Assembly (NCBI RefSeq): GCF_000004195.4
Contig: NC_030683.2
Location: 72,201,764 to 72,265,763, forward strand
DNA length: 64,000 bases
Origin: Xenopus tropicalis
Taxonomy: Eukaryota; Chordata; Amphibia; Anura; Pipidae
Reading direction: 5' to 3'
This document shows, piece by piece, positions 53,334 through 64,000 of the stretch. Position 1 is the stretch's first letter, and every line of letters begins with the position of its first letter. Made by a program: the position numbers and the translations under genes. The notes under the pieces were generated by a model, which made no database searches, was not told the DNA's origin, and saw nothing but the letters and a program-made list of their open reading frames with translations.

Positions 53334-56300
53334 TATGAGTCAACTTCCTGCTGATTGGCTCCCTCAGGGGGGGAGTGAGTTCTTCGCATTCTTGAGGGAG
53401 GAGAGAGCTGCATGTCTCTGGCAGAGGAAAACAGACACAAGAAAACTTTTGACAGGAAACTCAGTGCAGTGTTTCTGTGAGTGCTTATGGATGTATTTAC
53501 ATAGACCTTTCTGATAAAGCTTACTTAGTTTTTACCTTTCTTTCTCCTTTAAACATTCTGCTCCCTCTACCAAAAGTAGTTCCAGCTCCTATGCCTTACA
53601 CAGTACAATCCACAGCACTTTACATAGATGTTTCATGATTTACAGAGAACCTTACAATCTGGTGTCCTATACAAGTAACACATATGCCCTCCATTATTAT
53701 TGAATCACACCTATATGGCTTTTCAACTCCAAGTACACAATACTGCCCTGTACCATTACCTTTTCTTTTTTACCTGATGGCTGCCTTGGTTATTGCATAT
53801 ACAAAGGTGTGCCCAGAAAGATGCAAGGTTCAACATAAGCTTTCAGGGAACCTCCCACAGGTGCAACAGATTATTCACACAACCATGTAATTGCAATTAT
53901 GTAGGTGTGTATATAATTGCATATAAAATTGTATATGTATGTGTATATTTACGTAATATACATATAATATATAAATGTATATATACATATATTATAATAT
54001 ATCATATATTGAATATACCTTGTATATAATTGCATATACCTGTACAAGGGTGTGACTGTAATAGTAATTGATAACCCATTTGCTTAACAGCATTAAAAAT
54101 AATAACTGGTACCTGGTGATCAGTTATATCTGTATATTAAACAAATATTTAGTAAATGTGTGCTTATGTAATAAAGATCTTTAGCTTTAAATTGTTAATA
54201 TATATTCAATTCACACAAAATATATGTGATCATAATGGTTTTTCTCTCACTTCAGAGAACACTCTTTCAATGGTCAAGACTATATCATAGGGAAAACAGT
54301 AATATATACATGCAGCTGCAGTAGTTCATTTGGACCAAACCTAAGCTACTTAGGCATATTTCTCTTGAAGTATTCTTACTTGGAAAACACAAGAAATGGA
54401 TGGGCACTTAAGAGGATGTAAACCCAAACGGAGTATCTGTCTGTCCCTCTTCCAACAATGTATCTGAAGCCAACCAATTACCAGACCAGACTTCTTTGCT
54501 TCAGACAACAGGTTCAGCAGTGCAGAAAAGAACAGAACATCACTGCTTTTGTCAGTACAGTAACTTTAAAAACACTAAATATATAATGAATGTATACTGG
54601 AACTTTGCTTAGAATTACATTTTCTTTCATTAGGCAACATGCTATTTTGGCATTTACATAAAACATTACCTGTAACATGTTAAATCTGCTAAGGATTCTG
54701 TAGTGGGGTATATACAATACCAAAAGTCCTCAGCGCTCTAGATGTGATATAATCTCCAATCTTGTGTAGATCATGTATCAAGTCAAGTGTGTATAGCGTG
54801 TCTTTTCTGCAGCTCCGCTTCCGATCAACCCCTTTGACTGGGTCCCAAATTGGATATGTTAAATCTGCTGCCTGCAAAATAATATTACCTTATTACCAAG
54901 AGGTTGCTGGGTTTCATATTAGCATAAAAAGCTTTAGCAACAGACTCCCATTTATGGAAAGGATTTTTATGTGCTTTTATTCTTGCTAACATTTTTGGAA
55001 GTGACAGTGGCCCAGGCACCCCTAATCCAGACTCTTTGGTGATTATGATGAAAGAGAAAGATGGTGATCTAGGTAGATTAATATATAGATGATATGTTAG
55101 ACTGGCCTAAGATGGCCATACTCATACTCATACATTTATGCTGATCCAGTTGTTCCTACTGACAGGCTTGGAGTGGCAATCAGAGAGGCTGCTTTAAGTT
55201 ACCATAGACAATAAGGGGGTGGGGGCTGTTTGGGCAAATTTGTACCTTAAATGCCAGGTCCTATTTCCAATCTAAGTCTGGACCATCCCACACATAACTA
55301 TGTACCAACAATATCAGCTGGTTAGGTGGCTGGGCTGGTTTGAAATTTCATCTGCTAACCAACAATGTCAGCCAACACAGTTTCACATGTTGGGGCTTTT
55401 AGAAGTGCAGCACACAGTCAAAAGAGCTTTGGATAATAACTGAATATAAAATAAATATTAATTGCTTTAGAACCAGTTAAGCAACTCACTTTTTTCTGTT
55501 TTAAGAAGAAATTTTGCATTATTTTGGAAACAATGGAGAGCAGCCTCAATTAACATAGGGACCTTGCTTTGTGATCATATCCAATCACTGGCATAGTTTG
55601 TTTTTTAGTGCAGATATAGTTTATGTGTAGAGTCACTGGGTTCGCAAGCACGCGTGGGTAGCATTCCCACCCACTAATTCATTAAATATCGGTACTGATC
55701 ACTGTTCAGAGGAATGCTTCGGTAATTATAGGAAATACTATTAGCTCCCATCTACATGTTTGTTAATCATTAATACCTCAAAGTCTGACTGACATCATGC
55801 GTCTCAGCCGCAGGTCGCAGTTCTCCTTTCACTTTATTACATTTTTCACTAAGAATCTCCTGATCAAATTGATGAGCTAACTTGCGTCTGTTTGAAAAAG
55901 GAGTGACAATTTTAAAACTGTTGCCATTTAAGAGGCAGATATTGTTTCTTTATGTTTACAGGTTAGGAAGCAAACCATTTGAGTACTGTTAGTTGCATAC
56001 AATTTCCTTTTAAAATGTGTAGTGGGTGGTTGTAATTATTTTATTCTACAGCAAAAGCGGAGCTCTCGAAAAGTATTGTTTAGAAAAAATGGAAAGACCC
56101 TAACAGTTTAGTGACCAAAATGAAAATAACCAACATGTCATTTTCAGAAAACTAATCAATAAAGACAGACAGCATAAATGAAGGGGGCATCAACCACATC
56201 ACATGCGCCCATATGGGTTCTATATGTAAAGGGACTCCTTGTTGAAATAGATTTTCACAGAATCCAAAGCTCTACCTACACATAAAGAGGTCATTCATAT

Positions 56301-57125
56301 TGGTTAAACCAACAGAAAAGCAACCCAAATCCTTTGCTTCTTCTGCTGCCAAACACACATACACAGTTTGTGGCAGCATTTGCAGAGTACTAACATCAGT
56401 TACAGTATTGTTTTTCTTTTCGTTCTTTCTGATATTTAAATACATTTATCTTTTTTAATTTTCACATATTTCTGGTAAACACTCCGCTAGACAGATTCAG
56501 CACCCATTGGTCGCTTGTTTACATGAGTGATATAACATGTATGTTATTTTTGTTATTATATAATCAAATTTAGCTTGCTTTACTGTGTTTCGGATACTAT
56601 TAGAGAGACAGGGACATATACTTCGGTTAATATTTTGCATAATATCTAAATATAAATAGCAATAAGTGGGTTGTTTTCGTGATATTAGTTCATACCAATG
56701 TAGGTACGATAATTATAAATAAACATCGCCCTCTTTAACCCATTGTCTGTGATTTAAAAAAAATACACGGCTTAAGCAGCGATAAGCCTTGGCCGATTTT
56801 ACCTCTGTTGTGGTTCCCAATATTTCGTTTATCTGCTAATATGTTCAGCAGATGTCAGACATAAAACTATGCACTTGAAATGAAAACCAGAAGGTACTAA
56901 GGGCTCTGGTTAGGACAGGGATCTAGTCTGTCACTCCGAGTGCAATGTAAATACTGTGTGAGTACAGAGATTTTTATTTCACAAAGTCCAGTTTAGCAGT
57001 AACACGTTATTCCACAAGGTTAAAAAATTAAAACGAAAGCCAGACGCCTCACATGGCAGGAAGAAGGGGGTCTGACACTTTGGATTTATATTTATTTAGT
57101 TTTCATTAACTCATTAACCTTGGGT
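53334..57125. other. Intergenic, mostly unique
   Basis: About 3.8 kb. Very AT-rich at 53900-54250. The segment 55164-55290 is a hAT-like fragment (GACAGGCTTGGAGTGG to AAGTCTGGACC). The stretch 55600-57050 is free of obvious transposons and could hold conserved noncoding elements of fli1; I cannot test that by reading. No coding exon seen. Confidence 0.4.
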
Positions 57126-57172
57126 ATGCATTTATGCATGTATGTATGTATGTATGTATGTATGTATATATA
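57126..57172. repeat. (GTAT)n microsatellite
   Basis: Tandem TATG units (GCATGTATGTATGTATG...) ending in a short TATATAT run. Confidence 0.9.
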
Positions 57173-58516
57173 TTATTACACATCATTTATACGTATATTT
57201 ACTTTGTAGTAGAAATGATACATATAGTTTATAAAAATCCGTTAATTGCCACTAAGTAATAATTATAGATATAGGAATTTATATTTAGGACTACTTGCTT
57301 CTGACAAATGTTATTTCCTTAAGTGTTATGACTATGTGATAGTGTGTTTGTGTGTGATGTACGTAGAGTACACGTGTAAGCACCTATTCGCGTTTGTTCT
57401 TTATATTAGAAACTGTACTAATTGTTTCTAGAAATTTATCAGGCTGACTATGGATTTGTATTTTATATGTCAGGATTTAACCCCTGGCACATCAGAGCAC
57501 CCTGCAAGTTATAGTGACAGCAGAGGTATTTGGAATGTATATTGCTCTCTTACTTCAAATCAGAGAGAAAAAAGTAAAAAGGGTCTCGAATCTTTCGTTA
57601 AATGGAGAACTCCAAGAATTCGAGAGGATAAATTGAAAGCAGACTTCGAAAAAATGACTTCACAGCAAATATTTGATTCTATTCAAGCGCATCAGTGACC
57701 CATTTGCAGTGCTGTTTTGCTAAGGTCAGAAGAGATTTGAGTCTTTCCAATAAAAATAAATCTCAAATTAATTATGGCCCTAAGCAAGAGGCCAGACAGC
57801 CCAGGCTACACAACCGCTGCCTAGAATTCTGGCACTACTTTCCCAGCAAGTTGGAAATCAGGAGATTTGTACTGTTGGGGGGGGGGGGGGGCTACACACA
57901 CACATATATATATATATTAATATATATATAATGCAGCCATTTTCCTCTATTTCTTGACAAAGTTCCCGGTAGACTCCCAGATGGTTTCCCTCTTGAAATG
58001 CTTTTAAAATTTGGTATGTGGCCCCATGAATTGCAGAGAGTCAAACAGTAGAAAAGGATATTGGATTATAGAGTAACATGGCTGGTTTGTATTATGTAAT
58101 GCTGCAACTGTTCCCTGCCCTGCGTGTCAGTTCCTCTGCTCTGCTGTAAGAAGACTCCCGCACTCCCTGTTTAGAAGATGTCTCTGGACCCTTGGCCAAG
58201 AGGGGCTGGGCTAAACTATGCCCATTTAGTGCAGTAAATCGTTTGGGTTTACTGGTAGGGGTTATACCGCGCTCCTAACTAGAAATACCAACGTTGCTGC
58301 TTCATCAGAAATCTGCCATTGCTGTTACATATTTCCGATGTGTTGATTACACACACGCACACTTAAGTATATGTGACAGCGAAAAGCTATCATTAATTGA
58401 TGACTATTGCCTGAAAACCCTGTACAACCTGCTGAGAGAATCATCAGCCAATATGCCATATAGTTCTGAGAATTTGTGTGAAATAAACGATACGATTGCA
58501 ATCCAATTCTTCCCTA
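57173..58516. other. Intergenic; one unassigned open frame
   Basis: The plus frame 57450-57698 (82 codons) is polar, Lys-rich towards its end and matches nothing I know; chance is the default. A poly-G run (about 57878-57890), a CA run and a TA tract follow at 57878-57930. No other feature. Confidence 0.35.

Positions 58517-58579
<63 letters not shown>
58517..58579. repeat. (TA)n microsatellite, longest in the window
   Basis: About 60 bp of uninterrupted TA, producing poly-(IY) frames on both strands. Confidence 0.96.
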
Positions 58580-58583
<4 letters not shown>

Positions 58584-61204
58584 AATTCCAAAATCTAAAA
58601 CAAAGCACAGAAGGAGAAATACAGCTAAATAAAGGGGTGCTTTGAGCAAAACACTGCCGTTACATACACAACTTTATCTATTCACAATGGTCTATAACTC
58701 AAAAGAAATGATGAAAAGATTAAATGGAAGGAAATGATTTTTACAAATATTGTAAACTGCTCTATGAAATAATAGAAGCTGCCAAAAATTTGAACAAACT
58801 TTTGGTTGGCTGCCTGTTGCAAGATACAATCTCTACTTGCTTGCAAGAAAATATAGGAACCCCTGCAATAATATAATACTCGGTAATATAGTTACATTGT
58901 TAAATTTAACATTGTTAACTTGGGAGCAAATGCTATAATGTCTTGCACCTTTCCTGGTGTTTTACAAGCATTTATACATGCCATGAGCTAACTTTTTTTT
59001 TTTAAAAAGAAGGAAGCTTTGAAAGGTTGTCCTCTTAGGTAGTAACACTGCCCAGATCGATATTTCATTGCTGGTAGGTAGTTTAAGTTCCCCAGACATA
59101 AGTATAATTAACCTGTTCAGTTAATAAGTATGATAAACTCATATTGCTAGTATCATTGCCCATATCAAGGTATCACTTCCCCCTAAATTAAATATTGTTG
59201 CCCCAGTTGGTAGGTTCGCTGCCCCAGATCGCAATATACCAGTTTCAGTTTGAAATCTCATTTCCCAAATATTTTTGGACTGTTTTTAAAAGTGACTTCA
59301 AAAAATAGTTTAATTCTGAATTTCAGATACATGTGCCACTTACAATAACATGCTTTGTGGCCCCATAACAATATCCCTCATGTACTCCATTTAATGTGGC
59401 CTGTTTGCCAATAGGTTTATGGTCCATTCTACCCACCCCCTATTAATACAACGTGTATATGGCTCATTGCCCTTTATATGCAGCATAGGACATCCTGTCT
59501 GATATCCAGGCATCCCGAGGGATTGCTCCCCAAGGGCAATAAAGACCGCCAATTATGTTTAATTCCTATAAATACTTATAATTGTTTATAAACTGTGGGG
59601 GCGCTAGCCTAAAGGCACCTTCCGTAAAAGAACATTGCCTCTATATAAAGTGCAGTACCAAGAATAATACCTTATACTGTCAACATTATGTCACATATAA
59701 TTTGAATTACAACAGCTAGCAAGTATTAACCAAATATTTACACCTGTGGTTCAACTACAACAAACAAAGAAACGCGAAGGCTGAGTTTAACCAGACCAGG
59801 TTACAGGTGAGGCCAGAAAGTAATGAGGGCTCAGCCAAAAACCACCACCCGAAAAGAAGAAACAAGGAGGGGTTTATAAAGAAAAACAAGTGCCAGGCTG
59901 CAGGGGGACCGACCCCATATTTAGAATGTGTGTGTTGGGGGTGAAGGCAGATGATGCTAATGAAGGGTTAAACATGATCTGAGGAGGTGGGACTCCATTC
60001 GCCCTAGGCAAGGGGAGAAATGACCCCGCAAGCAGCATCCAGATGTGGCAGGCTCTGGGGACATTGGATGCAGACCCCTGGATTGTGGAGCAGACAGAAG
60101 GAGGGGGTGTGAGTACCCTTCATATTTCCCCTCCTTCTCTCCCCCTTAGCAGTCTACATGGAGACAGAACCTCCCTCCTTAACCTACAGCATCCCCCCAC
60201 CCTACATCTGCACTGAAAATTGCACTTGAATTGATGAGGCTAATTTCAAGGGGGAGGGAAAGAAAGAAAAATAATAAGGCAAAAGCAAAGGGAGAAAGAA
60301 AGAGAGAGAGAGCAGGACTAAGCACAGACTTGGGGATTACATCTACAGGCAAATGGACACATAAATTGCATTCAAAGAGGGCTCATTGCTCTGTGCCCTC
60401 ACATCATCAATATACCTGGCGGATCTACTTGTTCTGGATTGGATTCAACCCAAGCTCTGCGGCCCCAGCATTGGATTAATCTGGAGCCCTATTCCTCGCA
60501 GGGATGCACCTCAAGAAACTCGTAGAGCACAGGAAGGTGGGTGCCGGCTCCTCTATTATAATGGGCTGTGGGCTAGCCAAACAGAGATAGCCAGTTATGC
60601 CTCTGGCTCCCTATGGCCTGCTACTTGTTGGTGGGAATCGATCAGCCAAAACATTTACTCATTAAAAAAAGGGAAAATCTACAACCTGCATCGACTGGAT
60701 GGGATCTATGTGTGTGTGGTCATTATATGATAATATACTAATGCAGGAAACTGCAAAGTATCAGGTACACGGTACGTACAATAAGTAACCAGATTAGCCA
60801 CACGGAATCATACCAGTGCTAATTTTTCAGTACTAAAGTAAAAATGACCAGTGCTCTGCCTGCTGAGGCATCTACCATGTCTAGTTATTTGGCCATTTAA
60901 TAGTATGTCTGTCTATCATCCATAGGAGTTATCTACCTACCTGCTGAGCCTGCCTCTTTCTGCCTGCCTCTGATATATAGATAAGCAAGCAAGCCTGATA
61001 CTAGCCAGCATTAGGTTGTGTTCACTTTTATTTGGTTTAATGATTATTTTATGGTATGTTTTTGAAATTACTGGCAAAAGAAGGAGGCACAGATCCAAAA
61101 GAAGGTGTGTGACATTGTGACTCAGAGAGATGTCAGGAGCCCAGAGAAAGGCCGAGTGGGCAGGTTCCAGTTGGCTCAGTAGAACTCAAACCACTTGGTA
61201 GAAT
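58580..61204. other. Upstream region of fli1
   Basis: No transposon family recognised from about 59000 on. The stretch 59980-60560 is purine-rich and GC-richer, with poly-purine GGGAGGGAAAGAAAGAAAAA and an ATG followed 33 nt later by GTGGGT (60506-60544). It could hold an alternative first exon or enhancer. The overlapping plus frames 60231-60479 and 60386-60730 have no known domain. Confidence 0.4.
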
Positions 61205-61390
61205 GTTTATCTTGTGTAGAACCAGGAAAGGACCCGCAGGAACAATTCTCCCCTTTCCTTATCTTCCTATGGCAAATATCCTGTGTGTTTGTCATGTTGG
61301 GAGCAGGAGGCAACAGCTCACAGCTTCCTCCTTACAAAGGCGAGTGACTTCACTTCCCAAAATTAGCTGAAAAAAGTTTCATCCGGTTCT
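61205..61390 (+). promoter_or_regulatory. fli1: Candidate fli1 promoter with ETS and GATA motifs
   Basis: Visible motifs: TTATCT at 61208 (GATA); AGGAAAG at about 61224 (ETS); CCTTATCTTCCT at 61257-61268 (GATA beside ETS); CTTCCTCC at about 61324 (ETS); ACTTCCC at 61352 (ETS); CATCCGGTT at 61380-61388 (ETS). I recall mammalian FLI1 promoters carrying a similar AATTAGCTGAAAAAA...GTTTCATCCGGTT block, seen here at 61361-61387. No TATA box is seen. FLI1 is known to be controlled by ETS and GATA factors in blood and endothelium. Boundaries are approximate. Confidence 0.6.
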
Positions 61391-61550
61391 AGCTGTCTGT
61401 CTGTCTGTGTCTGTCTCCCGGCCGAGAGAGAGCCCTGGGAGTGGGACAGGGAGGGATCGGCTGGGCACTGGGATACTGTACAGCCGGGTCAATGTGTGGG
61501 ACGGTACCGGGCTCTGCTCAGCTCACAGACACATGGACGGCACCATTAAG
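61391..61550 (+). other. fli1: fli1 exon 1 (5' UTR plus first codons), start approximate
   Basis: From the GTCTGTCTGTCTG run to the splice donor. The start site is not determinable from sequence alone; the exon end at 61550 is set by the GTAAGT donor. Confidence 0.6.
61533..61550 (+). CDS. fli1: FLI1 transcription factor, first coding exon (MDGTIK)
   Basis: ATG GAC GGC ACC ATT AAG encodes MDGTIK, followed immediately by GTAAGT. Known vertebrate FLI1 proteins begin MDGTIK, and the first coding exon ends after this Lys in phase 0; both features match. FLI1 is a nuclear ETS-family activator with a pointed domain and a C-terminal ETS DNA-binding domain, important in endothelium, megakaryocytes and blood progenitors. 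Only the first six codons lie in the window; the rest is to the right on the + strand. The paralogue ERG begins differently in its common isoforms. The ATG has G at +4 but C at -3, a moderate context. The longer plus frame at 61407-61691 reads another frame and is not the gene. Six codons are short evidence, but the donor and promoter context make the call likely. Confidence 0.82.
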
Positions 61551-62018
61551 GTAAGTAATGGGAGGAAGGAGGGCTGTGGGCTCGCTGTCTCCATCAATAG
61601 AAGGGCAGCCTGTATGCACATTCACTGCACGACTCTCTTCCCTTACTCCTACATTGTAACCTTCTCATTCTACCTCTCACTTTGCCTCTAATTTTTTCTA
61701 TTTATACTTACACTTCCAGCCCTAATTCCATTTTCTGTCTCCCTCCTTACCTTCCTCTCATACTAACATTTTCTCTTTCCCCTTATGCTTTCCCCAGAAC
61801 TTCATCTCTACCCCATCATCATCTCATGTTCTTACTCATTCTTTAGCCTCTCTTCTACCTTCCCTCTCTCTTACTCTCTCCTTGTTCTTACCCTTTCATT
61901 TCTTCGCTGCCCCAATACCTTTCCTTAAATTGCTGCCCGTTATGTGTGTTTTGTTTGCTCTCTTTCTCTGCTATTTCCCTCTGTCCCCCCCATTCTGCAG
62001 CCGGTCCTGTGTCTCCCC

Positions 62019-62334
62019 CATACACATACAGATACACATACACATACACATAAAGATATAGATACACATACAGAGACACATACACATAAAGATACAGATA
62101 CACATACAGATACACATACAGATACACATACAGATACACATACACATAATGATACAGATACACATACACATAAAGATACAGATACACATACAGATACACA
62201 TACACATAAAGATACAGATACACATAAATATACAAATACACATAAAGATACAGATACACATACACATAAAGATACAGATACACATACACATACAGATACA
62301 CATACACATACAGATACACATACACATACAGATA
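62019..62334. repeat. ATACAC-type minisatellite
   Basis: About 315 bp of hexamer-based units (ACACAT, ACAGAT, AAAGAT) in higher-order 12-24-bp arrangements. It is open in all plus frames and in minus frames, giving poly-(THTD) and poly-(YVYL) phantom proteins. Confidence 0.96.
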
Positions 62335-63109
62335 GACGCGCCTTTCAGATGTGCTGCAATAGGAAGGAGCCAGAAATCTTGTGCAATTGCGGTTACAGTG
62401 GGGGCGATGCAAGTAAACACATATCTTAGAAGCGCTAAAATTAGAGATAACTTTGCTGCACCCGAATCATGCTTGTATAGGGGATTTTCAGGTATGTGGA
62501 GCAGAGCTCTTCTTTTCAGCGGTGTGATATGATTCTATATTATATCAGCTACACCCACTTGCTTTATGTACGCATATGTTACTCCATTTGCTCTATTATT
62601 TTTAAGTGACAGTCATCCTATCCCTGTACATAGTGAGGCGGGTAATATGAAGGTAGGCAGAAGAGAATAGTGAAGGGCCGGGGGCAGCGTTAGCCAGGAG
62701 GAGCGGGCAGAGCAGCACGGTGCGCAGGGTAAACGTTGCTTTTCCTGACTGTGCGAGCTAGCTGCCATAGTGGGCTTTGTGAGGCAAAGTAAGGCAGGCT
62801 TGGCACACAGCCGGGGCCCATGGGAGGCAAGGAATCCCTCTCATCAGCTGCTGGTATCACTGACAGTCCTGCCACATGTGCACTTGGCTGCTCCCGGCTC
62901 AATAACTGCTTCTCTGTCCACTTTCATTATTCCCTTTCTCTCACTACATCCATCTTTCCCTCACAGTGTGCAAGCCCTGCACGCATTCTTGGGGGCTATA
63001 TTTAACTTTTTGCATGGCCACCACCTCTTTTTCCTAATTTATTTCCCCCTATCAAAACTTTGCTTCCTTATTTTGTATACCTGTGTCTCTTTTTGCCTCC
63101 CCCAATTTG

Positions 63110-63225
63110 TGGATTGAGGTTCAAAATATGCCCTGGCACTTCAAGTACATAGAGGCCTAAACTAATAAATAGTGACTGTGGCATCTTACAGCAACCCCTC
63201 TGGCATTTACCAGAATCCACAGATT
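63110..63225. mobile_element. Old hAT-like fragment (CAGGTCTGGACT family)
   Basis: Contains CCCTGGCACTTCAAGTACAT, TAAATAGTGACTG, GGCATCTTACAGCAACCCCT and CCAGAATCCACAGA, as at 52868. Confidence 0.55.
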
Positions 63226-63519
63226 TCCAGTCCCTGTCACACTCCTAATACATTAGATTTCTTTTATTTCTGTGACTCCCCTAGCATATACTGTACATAT
63301 GCTCCCCCACTGCTTTTAGCATTATTCTAGCTCTGTCCTTCTTGGGCCTTCATATTCCAATAGGTCCCCAAGCACAGAAATCACATAGCTGCAGTGCTTA
63401 CTTTGGCTTTATATTTGTTTATAATAACTTAACAAAACAGGATTTCGGCCTATTCTTTATTTATATTTGTCATGAAAATACAGATCATAACCCCTCAATC
63501 TCAGTCTATCAGTCTTTAG

Positions 63520-63563
63520 CAATATCTATCTATCATCTATCGATCGATCTATCTGTCTGTCTA

Positions 63564-63597
<34 letters not shown>

Positions 63598-63620
63598 ATC
63601 ATCTGTCTATCATCACCTTC
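63520..63620. repeat. (TCTA/TCTG)n tetranucleotide array
   Basis: Mixed TCTATCTATC, TCTGTCTGTC and CATCTATC units; the minus strand reads GATAGATA repeats. Confidence 0.95.
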
Positions 63621-64000
63621 TTTCTGGGACATATTTATGCAGATAATTTGCCAGCATATTTACACTTAAAAAATCGTAAGAATTGATGTGAGCTCTGGTA
63701 GAGTTCTAGTCTAAGCTAATACTAATAGAAGTAAAAAAAAGTTCAAGAAATAACTTATTGCGAATCTGAATAATCTAAAATTGAAATCATGTACAGTTTA
63801 TATGCAAAACCATTTTAAATTAAAAGGTGTTTGCTACATGAAACTGCACATCAAATGGTGGATGAACAATATATGTTTTTTGACTTTTAATTATAAAATA
63901 TCACCATATTACCCAGCCAAATACAAACTGGTTTGTTGTCATACAACAGTTTGGCACAGTTCATAAGATTATACATTGTTTCTGTGTTTAATGGATGTGC

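Larger units (their letters stand above)
61551..64000 (+). other. fli1: fli1 intron 1 (5' part)
   Basis: Starts with the consensus donor GTAAGT. The first 460 bp are pyrimidine-rich. It then holds a minisatellite (62019-62334), a GC-richer stretch (62630-62910), an old hAT-like fragment (63110-63225) and a GATA-type microsatellite (63520-63620). No acceptor with the known second FLI1 exon was seen before the window ends. Confidence 0.7.

Noticed and set aside
58294..58649. Frames with long (IY)n tracts
   Set aside because: Produced by the (TA)n microsatellite at 58517-58579; flanking residues match nothing.
60231..60730. Overlapping plus frames upstream of fli1 as a protein gene
   Set aside because: Purine-rich low-complexity composition explains the first; neither has a domain or good start context. 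Only a short alternative exon is kept as a hypothesis.
61888..62532. Long open frames of poly-(THTD), poly-(YVYL) and poly-(IHIK) composition on both strands
   Set aside because: They are translations of the ATACAC minisatellite, open in several frames at once because the unit lacks stops; no start context or non-repeat domain.
1..64000. CRISPR arrays, bacterial operons, ribosome binding sites or prokaryotic terminators
   Set aside because: The window is vertebrate DNA; the regularly spaced repeats present are microsatellites, minisatellites and transposon-derived tandem units, with no unique spacers.

Overview
The window looks like vertebrate genomic DNA, most probably from a clawed frog (Xenopus). 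It is AT-rich, with almost no coding sequence, dense in short TTAA-, TA- and 8-bp-TSD DNA transposons of kinds I associate with Xenopus, and rich in (TA)n microsatellites. The species call rests on remembered repeat families, not on a search.

The only host gene I can support lies at the right end on the + strand. Positions 61533-61550 encode MDGTIK and are followed directly by a GTAAGT splice donor. This is the known N-terminus and first coding-exon boundary of the ETS-family transcription factor FLI1. A candidate promoter rich in ETS and GATA motifs lies just upstream (about 61200-61400). From 61551 to the end is fli1 intron 1, which carries an ATACAC-type minisatellite and a GATA-type tetranucleotide array. 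The ~60 kb to the left would then be the intergenic side of fli1 (in other vertebrates, towards ets1). It holds no other recognisable gene. Candidate regulatory sites seen there are a consensus CTCF motif (5521) and a DR1 nuclear-receptor motif (14601).

The most striking object is a complete Ty3/gypsy chromovirus (sushi-ichi-like) at 32195-37846. It has a 5-bp target duplication, LTRs that look near-identical outside two indels, open gag, and open pol (protease, RT, RNase H, DD35E integrase, chromodomain). Gag and pol overlap in the -1 frame with a correctly phased GGGAAAC heptamer, the slippery site known from the related domesticated gene PEG10. The sequence just after the 5' LTR is perfectly complementary over 10 nt to the predicted 5' end of the element's own RNA, which suggests Tf1-style self-priming. 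A second, internally deleted chromovirus (41091-42750, minus strand) and a rearranged gag remnant between inverted arms (29945-31645) lie nearby, as does a solo LTR (2625-3414).

The rest is layered transposon debris: a broken Tc1 element inside a TA microsatellite (7609-8895); hAT MITEs with individually readable 8-bp target duplications (325, 9589, 16861, 28261, 30581, 40272, 44767); TTAA-flanked MITEs (14793, 17829, 18624, 22607, 25381, 31801); a TA-flanked CAGGTAT family (628, 4033, 24792, 43282, 44529); several nested insertions whose order can be read; a degenerate ~330-bp tandem array (38041-39780); and MITEs carrying their own internal minisatellites (15844, 47672).
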